Assembly: GCA_002697705.1 (NCBI GenBank)
Contig: NZXL01000044.1
Span: 20,426 to 32,169 of the forward strand
Origin: Methanobacteriota archaeon
GTDB lineage: Archaea > Thermoplasmatota > Poseidoniia > Poseidoniales > Poseidoniaceae
Direction: 5' to 3'
DNA length: 11,744 bases
Shown here: piece after piece, positions 8,901 through 11,744 of the stretch
How positions within the stretch are numbered: position 1 is the stretch's first letter
Layout of the letters: each line of letters opens with the position of its first letter
Translations under genes and position numbers: made by a program
Notes under the pieces: generated by a model
Database searches by the model: none
What the model was told of the DNA's origin: nothing
What the model saw: the letters and a program-made list of their open reading frames with translations, nothing else

Positions 8901-9499
8901 CATCTTTCATCTGCTCTAATGGGGAAATCATAATCCTCGCTTCCTGGACTATATGTATTTGATATTGTAATGTCTCCCAAAACTTGTTTAAGAAAACTAA
9001 TCCCACTCGGAGTGAATTCAATGTATAGGTCAAGATCGCTTGTTATGAGTGCCAAATCACTAACTCTACGAATTTCGGTTTGTGAAAATTCAATTTCAGC
9101 AGTTCCAGTATAACCGTCAAGAGAAACTCCGGACTTATCGAAGTTAGCCGAAGTTCTAAGGGTGTACACCATTGTACTTTTTCCATTTACATTCTGTTCA
9201 GAGATTGCCAATACTTCAGAGATTGCATCTCCATTGATTTCTCCAACAGTGGCAGAGACTCCAGCATCGACAACCAATTGGGTTGGGTCAAAAGTTCCAG
9301 CGTATTTCCACTTATCGCCAATACGCCAAGTTGGCACATCTGCTACACTTGGAGAACTCTTACTCGAATCCTTCTTTTCTAAATCATATTCAAGCGAACT
9401 AATCGCTGGAGATAAAGTAGTCAAGAACAGGAAGACCACAAGTGTGACCGCGACCAAATGACGCGTAAGGGTCTCCCGCATGTATTGGCGAGACTGCAT
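5960..9499 (-). CDS. Large PKD-domain surface protein A with C-terminal membrane anchor and EF-hand-like tail
   Basis: This is a 1179-residue type I membrane protein, paralogous to protein B along its length. A signal peptide (TRHLVAVTLVVFLFLTTLSP) occupies about residues 12-31. The shared N-terminal domain begins VPTWRIGDKWKY and keeps the Cys pair, here Cys253 and Cys275. A CARDB-like domain spans about 467-552, and five PKD/Ig-like domains span about 555-646, 650-737, 740-838, 845-942 and 945-1038. The fourth has Cys885 and Cys904 flanking an acidic loop; the fifth has KDSNGDGVKDND, a calcium-loop pattern. The membrane helix is about 1064-1082, followed by RRR, which places the tail inside the cell. 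The 97-residue tail has an EF-hand-like loop at 1136-1147 and ends with GWTAEQWQYYGHEWL. Met1 at 9499 is used; Met7 at 9481 is an alternative. The gene lies 52 bases after the TATA-binding protein gene and 23 before protein B. A surface-layer or adhesion role is inferred. Confidence 0.9.
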   Translation of the reverse strand: MQSRQYMRETLTRHLVAVTLVVFLFLTTLSPAISSLEYDLEKKDSSKSSPSVADVPTWRIGDKWKYAGTFDPTQLVVDAGVSATVGEINGDAISEVLAISEQNVNGKSTMVYTLRTSANFDKSGVSLDGYTGTAEIEFSQTEIRRVSDLALITSDLDLYIEFTPSGISFLKQVLGDITISNTYSPGSEDYDFPIRADERWTTVVTSSSQWSGASDYITPFPVPSSDTNSTIYEVTNTGTPVNDYGQVINYGGCDDSFEITSFNSAGDEEGYTWYCPAAKNFAWKHTEDDVGLTIDFKLKEYIPKDASGVDIYSNPGTRNECISVEFVNDITALDTPTDVWVNASSSQGCFSNSVGNVLEVRHEATGFAQQITTATNGSAWTQFDIGSEIDDSSTSIDWASHGIVARSTSGATLVGANTITLDEELVVLDLFADFERAVITRTRDGVDKELNTLSGYNVLPGDELKIEVTIQNKGITSSQATDLRIYPPSGQSFDLPLPSLSTYETFKTNFTWTVPESQAIGVVPVSWEADPNGINSADANGDNDYAIIGLYVGRLPTPVVVDAMAKTLEEVFINASSSFDEDGGNVTCQFEIPYDDGTRTWAWEKILSDSCMTNWTWTDDGSYPIIVTITDEERDETQVTLFAEIENRAPKLELQSLRSEARVEHPITLYAFANDSDSEDVWPGVVDVFWPTAQCQEGYYTRVCTTTAPTEGWHTFTAIGTDDDSSKTTATIDIKFANIAPHSTIINLYNESGTILSDEQKIWQLDEDQVVLVKGQAEDSIDDIDTLSHTWWPDDKQGSLIYFLEGRVTQYEMSWQTSGLHTIRLDVTDSDGATSTTNERWVNIRNVPPVIQPLDTVLPLAEGQSITIMGNSTDTISDISSLVKCWDVDPGIDSDSQGGASDDCDIVGDELNYAWNRSGSHTIVYHVTDDDGATSSEVLTIEVINIPPIVRLQKSSCIAYEKCILDARATIDSLNDIEDLTIAWDLDISKDSNGDGVKDNDADLIGNRVEHIFKQEGQITIKAMAWDEDPERPGMATITIDVSPPDRNAIEQVSSLLAGEEANPLAQVALIIVIILLLVAVSRRRNASAQTKTWQRDGLDDEFDTDAQLQKSQEKRPAAPPPGFVFDQAMQQAPSDSNQNGDISVDELLEGPPIPEDGLPAGWTAEQWQYYGHEWLKGQ
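5963..6028 (-). other. Shared C-terminal tail module of PKD protein A
   Basis: Residues 1158-1179 end the protein with GLPAGWTAEQWQYYGHEWL plus KGQ. The module aligns without gaps to the one at 2265-2330 in protein B (GLPxGWTxEQWxxYG). In A it is the extreme C-terminus, so it needs nothing downstream to function. It is cytoplasmic by the positive-inside rule (RRR after the helix). Confidence 0.7.
6059..6094 (-). other. EF-hand-like calcium loop in the cytoplasmic tail of PKD protein A
   Basis: Residues 1136-1147 read DSNQNGDISVDE. This matches the 12-residue EF-hand loop with Asp at position 1, Asn at 3, Asn at 5, Gly at 6, Ile at 8 and Glu at 12, followed by LL as the exiting helix would start. 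Only one loop is present, so it resembles a single dockerin-like or unpaired EF-hand. Protein B has no counterpart at this place. Confidence 0.6.
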
Positions 9500-9519
9500 C
9501 TACAACATGAACACTTCTC

Positions 9520-9534
9520 TCATGCATTGCATGA
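9520..9534. repeat. 15-base perfect inverted repeat between the TATA-binding protein gene and PKD protein A
   Basis: TCATGCATTGCATGA has two 7-base arms around a central T. It is centred 28 bases before the ATG of protein A, where an archaeal TATA box would be expected, but no TATA-like sequence is there. It could be an operator for a dimeric regulator or chance; no terminator-like T-run follows it. Confidence 0.35.
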
Positions 9535-9551
9535 TAGATGTGAAAGTATTC

Positions 9552-10166
9552 TCACAGAAGGTCTGCAAGTTCGTCCTTGATAATTTCTACAGCTTCCAAG
9601 ATTTCATCCTTAGCGCGAGCGCCAGTAATTACCATCTTTCCACTGCCGAAAATTAGGCAGACTACCTTAGGGTAATCTAATCGATAAATTAGGCCAGGGA
9701 ATTGCTCTGGTTCGTATTCAACCTTGTCGAAAGGTAGGTGGAATGTTAGATTGTTTAGGTTCAACTTACGTGGTACTCCAGCAAGTGGTTCTCCAGTGAA
9801 CTTGTCGTTTCCATCATAGTCTTCAGGGTAATGAAGAGCATATGTTGCAACCATGTTTTGAACTTCAATTTCTACATCCTTTAGATCCCATGTCTTGATT
9901 CCAGCACCACGAAGGTCGGAGATCATTCTATCAATACCAGTGTGGATATTGTCTTCATCTTTACCGCCAGTACAAACTGCACGGCCTGAGCGGAACATTA
10001 GAATAGCTAATTTTGGGTCAGTTACACGGTAAACGACACCAGGGAATTGTTCAGGTTCGTACTCACAATTCAATTGGATTGCGATATCCGGGAGGTCAAG
10101 TTCTTCTGCAACTCTTGTGCTTGCTACTACATTTACTACTGTTAGACGTTCTTCATCTGTTGTCAT
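9552..10166 (-). CDS. tbp: TATA-binding protein (archaeal TBP)
   Basis: TBP binds the TATA box, bends it and, with TFB, recruits RNA polymerase to archaeal promoters. The protein has 204 residues with the two-fold TBP repeat. Repeat 1 starts VVNVVAST at 10-17, with EYEPEQFPG at 35-43 and FRSGRAVCTG at 58-67. Repeat 2 starts EVQNMVAT at 101-108, with EYEPEQFPG at 150-158 and FGSGKMVITG at 173-182. The four DNA-kinking phenylalanines (41, 58, 156, 173) are present. Archaeal TBPs usually have about 180-185 residues; the excess here is an insertion of about 22 residues (about 111-132, HYPEDYDGNDKFTG...) inside repeat 2 between its first strand and first helix. The ATG at 10166 fits a leaderless start, with TTTATATA 26 bases upstream. 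It lies 59 bases after the mevalonate kinase stop and appears to have its own promoter. Confidence 0.97.
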   Translation of the reverse strand: MTTDEERLTVVNVVASTRVAEELDLPDIAIQLNCEYEPEQFPGVVYRVTDPKLAILMFRSGRAVCTGGKDEDNIHTGIDRMISDLRGAGIKTWDLKDVEIEVQNMVATYALHYPEDYDGNDKFTGEPLAGVPRKLNLNNLTFHLPFDKVEYEPEQFPGLIYRLDYPKVVCLIFGSGKMVITGARAKDEILEAVEIIKDELADLL

Positions 10167-10168
10167 AT

Positions 10169-10196
10169 TATAAGCGACTTATAAGAGGTATATAAA
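10169..10196 (-). promoter_or_regulatory. Promoter of the TATA-binding protein gene with three 11-base-phased TATA hexamers
   Basis: On the - strand TTTATATA (10196-10189) matches the archaeal TATA consensus TTTAWATA and is centred about 26 bases before the ATG at 10166. Read on the + strand, hexamers TATAAG, TATAAG and TATAAA begin at 10169, 10180 and 10191, exactly 11 bases apart. The two nearer the gene sit across the expected transcription start region. The far one is the functional box by position; the others could be extra binding sites for TBP itself. Confidence 0.7.
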
Positions 10197-10225
10197 TAGA
10201 AGCATCAAAAATAATACAGTTTTCT

Positions 10226-11395
10226 TCAACTACTAATCCATAAAGGCGTCTCAGTAGCCTCTTCAACGGTTAAACCTCTGGCGCCAAAACTTGAAATTAT
10301 TGTTCTTCCACCAGCAAGTTCGATAGCCTCACTTGTTGTTTTTGGGTCTCTAGTCAATGCGACCATGCACCCTCCACCGCCAGCACCAGTTAATTTAGCA
10401 CCGAGCGAAGATGGTGCTGCGGCCTGAATCAACGATTCTAATTCAGGGCTGGATACACCGATGCTCTGAAGCATTAGTTGATTTTCTGACATCGCTCGGC
10501 CTACAGACTCATAATCTCCGTTTAGTAGTGATTTTATCCCCCGTTTTGCTATAATCCCGATCGTTTCGATCTCTTTCATTCTTTCAGGATTATTTTTCAA
10601 CATCAAAGCAACCTTCTCCACCTGTTTTGATGTAGGGGCGTGAATGCCTGTATTTCCAATGACTAAGTATACCTCATTTGTCGGTGGTTTGAATGCATGT
10701 ATTTGCCATTCTCTTTCACCTTCAGGAGTGATTAATTTTCTTGAATATTGCCATTCAATTCCTTCTTCCACACTGTCACTTAGCACTACGACATGTCCAT
10801 GGCTACAAGTCGAAGAGTCCATTGGTGATGCTCTTCCACCTTGGGCTATTGCTTCCACAGCATGAGCCAATAAAGCACATTCATCGATATCGACAGCATC
10901 ACTTCCTGTGATAAATTTCACCTTTTCGCCAAGTTTGCCTTCTCTGATAGAATCCTTAGGTTGATTATTGGAATGTACATCAGTATCATCAATTCTGCTG
11001 GAGAAACCTTCTGCCCAATTTTCTGGTGAATTGATTGAATTATTCAACCATCTTCCTCTTGCAGCACGCAATGCAGCGCTTGCAGCGACTGAAAGGGCAG
11101 CAGAAGACCCAAGTCCTGAAGCGGTTGGAATTTGTCCTTCGATATTAATTGATAATGGAGGAGCATTGAGGCTAGTTGGCCATAATCGTTGTTTTAGCGC
11201 TTCGATATGAGGGTGCTTTTTTGGGTCAAAAATAAGACCATCCAATTTCCAATCATGAGTGCTAGATTTAGTTAGTTCAATTTTGACATTTATTCGTTGG
11301 TCTATCGCTACTGCAACGGCTGGGTGACCGTAAACAACAGCATGTTCGCCAAATAGAATACATTTGCCAGGAGCACTTGCGGTAATATGTTGCAT
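10226..11395 (-). CDS. mvk: Mevalonate kinase (GHMP kinase family)
   Basis: The enzyme phosphorylates mevalonate with ATP to 5-phosphomevalonate in the cytoplasm, a step towards the isoprenoid chains of archaeal lipids. The protein has 389 residues. GHMP motif 1 is at 8-23 (APGKCILFGEHAVVYG), including the mevalonate-kinase-type GEHAVVYG. The ATP-binding motif 2, PTASGLGSSAAL, is at 90-101. Asp193 in GGRASPMDSS is the expected catalytic base, and motif 3 GAKLTGAGGGGCMVAL is at 332-347. Archaeal enzymes are usually 300-330 residues; the extra length is mostly a polar insertion at about 116-169, before the helix leading to the catalytic Asp. The ATG at 11395 is preceded directly by GAGGGGGAGAG (11406-11396), a purine-rich ribosome-binding site. 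The gene is divergent from the Fe-S protein gene. Phosphomevalonate and galactokinase families are less likely given these motifs. Confidence 0.95.
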   Translation of the reverse strand: MQHITASAPGKCILFGEHAVVYGHPAVAVAIDQRINVKIELTKSSTHDWKLDGLIFDPKKHPHIEALKQRLWPTSLNAPPLSINIEGQIPTASGLGSSAALSVAASAALRAARGRWLNNSINSPENWAEGFSSRIDDTDVHSNNQPKDSIREGKLGEKVKFITGSDAVDIDECALLAHAVEAIAQGGRASPMDSSTCSHGHVVVLSDSVEEGIEWQYSRKLITPEGEREWQIHAFKPPTNEVYLVIGNTGIHAPTSKQVEKVALMLKNNPERMKEIETIGIIAKRGIKSLLNGDYESVGRAMSENQLMLQSIGVSSPELESLIQAAAPSSLGAKLTGAGGGGCMVALTRDPKTTSEAIELAGGRTIISSFGARGLTVEEATETPLWISS

Positions 11396-11527
11396 CTCTC
11401 CCCCTCATACAGACCACGAGTCGATGCTTCATATCCCTTGTCGTTTTTTCACAAAAATATTGAAATTAAACGGTGCTTTCAATACCATGAGACAAGTGGG
11501 GAGGTTAGGCACAGCCTAAGTGGTATT
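11396..11527. promoter_or_regulatory. Divergent promoter region between mevalonate kinase and the Fe-S protein gene
   Basis: This 132-base gap serves both outward-facing genes. Its AT-rich core (about 11443-11470) holds candidate TATA elements for both strands: AATATTTTT read on the - strand and AAATTAAA read on the + strand. Both starts would leave leaders of roughly 35-50 bases. Each leader contains a purine-rich ribosome-binding site: GAGGGGGAG just before the kinase ATG and GGGGAGG at 11498-11504 before the Fe-S gene. Thus these two genes appear leadered, while the TBP gene and the 12-helix gene appear leaderless. I see no coding sequence here. Confidence 0.5.
11505..11519 (+). promoter_or_regulatory. 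Hairpin between ribosome-binding site and start codon of the Fe-S protein gene
   Basis: TTAGGC-ACA-GCCTAA is a perfect 6-base-pair inverted repeat with a 3-base loop. It starts directly after the Shine-Dalgarno-like GGGGAGG (11498-11504) and ends 8 bases before the ATG at 11528. Without folding the spacing is 23 bases, too long for translation initiation; if the hairpin forms in the mRNA the effective spacing falls to 8. It may alternatively be a protein-binding dyad in the DNA. Confidence 0.45.
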
Positions 11528-11744
11528 ATGGAACACCCGCTTTTAATCGATTATGGACCAGTTCCTGGATGGGTATTGCTGGCACTACTTGGTTTGATCT
11601 CTGGGAGTTTTTTTGGATATCAAGTTTACAAAGCCACTCGTTTAGTTATGAAAGGTTCATCTGATAATCGATTCGATAACTGGGGTAAGAGAATACTTGA
11701 GGTTATCACTGGATGGCTAGGTCAAAAGAGAGTACTTGAAGATA
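11528..11744 (+). CDS. Heterodisulfide-reductase-like Fe-S oxidoreductase, N-terminal membrane part
   Basis: Seventy-two codons are visible before the window ends. The protein begins MEHPLLIDYGPVPGW, followed by a transmembrane helix at about 14-33 (WVLLALLGLISGSFFGYQVY). The next segment, residues 45-72 (DNRFDNWGKR...LGQKRVLED), fits the N-terminal cytochrome-b/NarI-like membrane domain seen in fused HdrD-like iron-sulfur proteins, where the phrase LGQKRVL precedes the next membrane helix. In that family the membrane part is followed by 4Fe-4S ferredoxin and CCG (cysteine-rich) domains and passes electrons to or from a quinone or thiol. None of those domains is inside the window, so this is recognition from one short region. 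The ATG at 11528 is chosen because of the upstream GGGGAGG and because the upstream frame offers no other start close by. Heme ligation and partner cannot be judged. Confidence 0.65.
   Translation, partial: MEHPLLIDYGPVPGWVLLALLGLISGSFFGYQVYKATRLVMKGSSDNRFDNWGKRILEVITGWLGQKRVLED

Overview
The window looks like a chromosomal segment of a planktonic euryarchaeon, most probably Marine Group II (Poseidoniales, Thermoplasmata-related). The grounds are an archaeal TATA-binding protein gene, a mevalonate kinase for isoprenoid lipids, an archaeal SepF-like division protein, two very large PKD-domain surface proteins, AT-rich archaeal promoters and a modest GC content. This placement comes from reading the genes, not from a database match.

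Layout: the left edge carries the C-terminal 75 codons of a Maf-type nucleotide pyrophosphatase on the + strand. Everything from 224 to 11395 is on the - strand. In transcription order it runs mevalonate kinase (11395-10226), TATA-binding protein (10166-9552), PKD surface protein A (9499-5960), PKD surface protein B (5936-2166), SepF-like protein (2154-1567) and a 12-helix membrane protein (1516-224). At the right edge a + strand gene starts at 11528, divergent from the kinase. It encodes the membrane N-terminus of a heterodisulfide-reductase-like Fe-S protein and runs off the window. No intergenic gap exceeds about 130 bases, and I see no tRNA, rRNA, CRISPR array or insertion sequence.

How the genes fit together: the two PKD proteins are tandem paralogues of identical layout: signal peptide, a shared N-terminal domain with a conserved Cys pair, a CARDB-like domain, five PKD/Ig-like domains, one membrane helix and a cytoplasmic tail. 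Both tails carry the same short module (GLPxGWTxEQWxxYG). They are separated by only 23 bases from each other, and the second lies 11 bases from the SepF-like gene, so the three could be one transcription unit joining cell-surface proteins to the FtsZ-anchoring machinery. This link is inferred from gene order only. The mevalonate kinase and the TATA-binding protein both carry unusual insertions. Three TATAA hexamers spaced exactly 11 bases apart precede the TATA-binding protein gene and suggest autoregulation.
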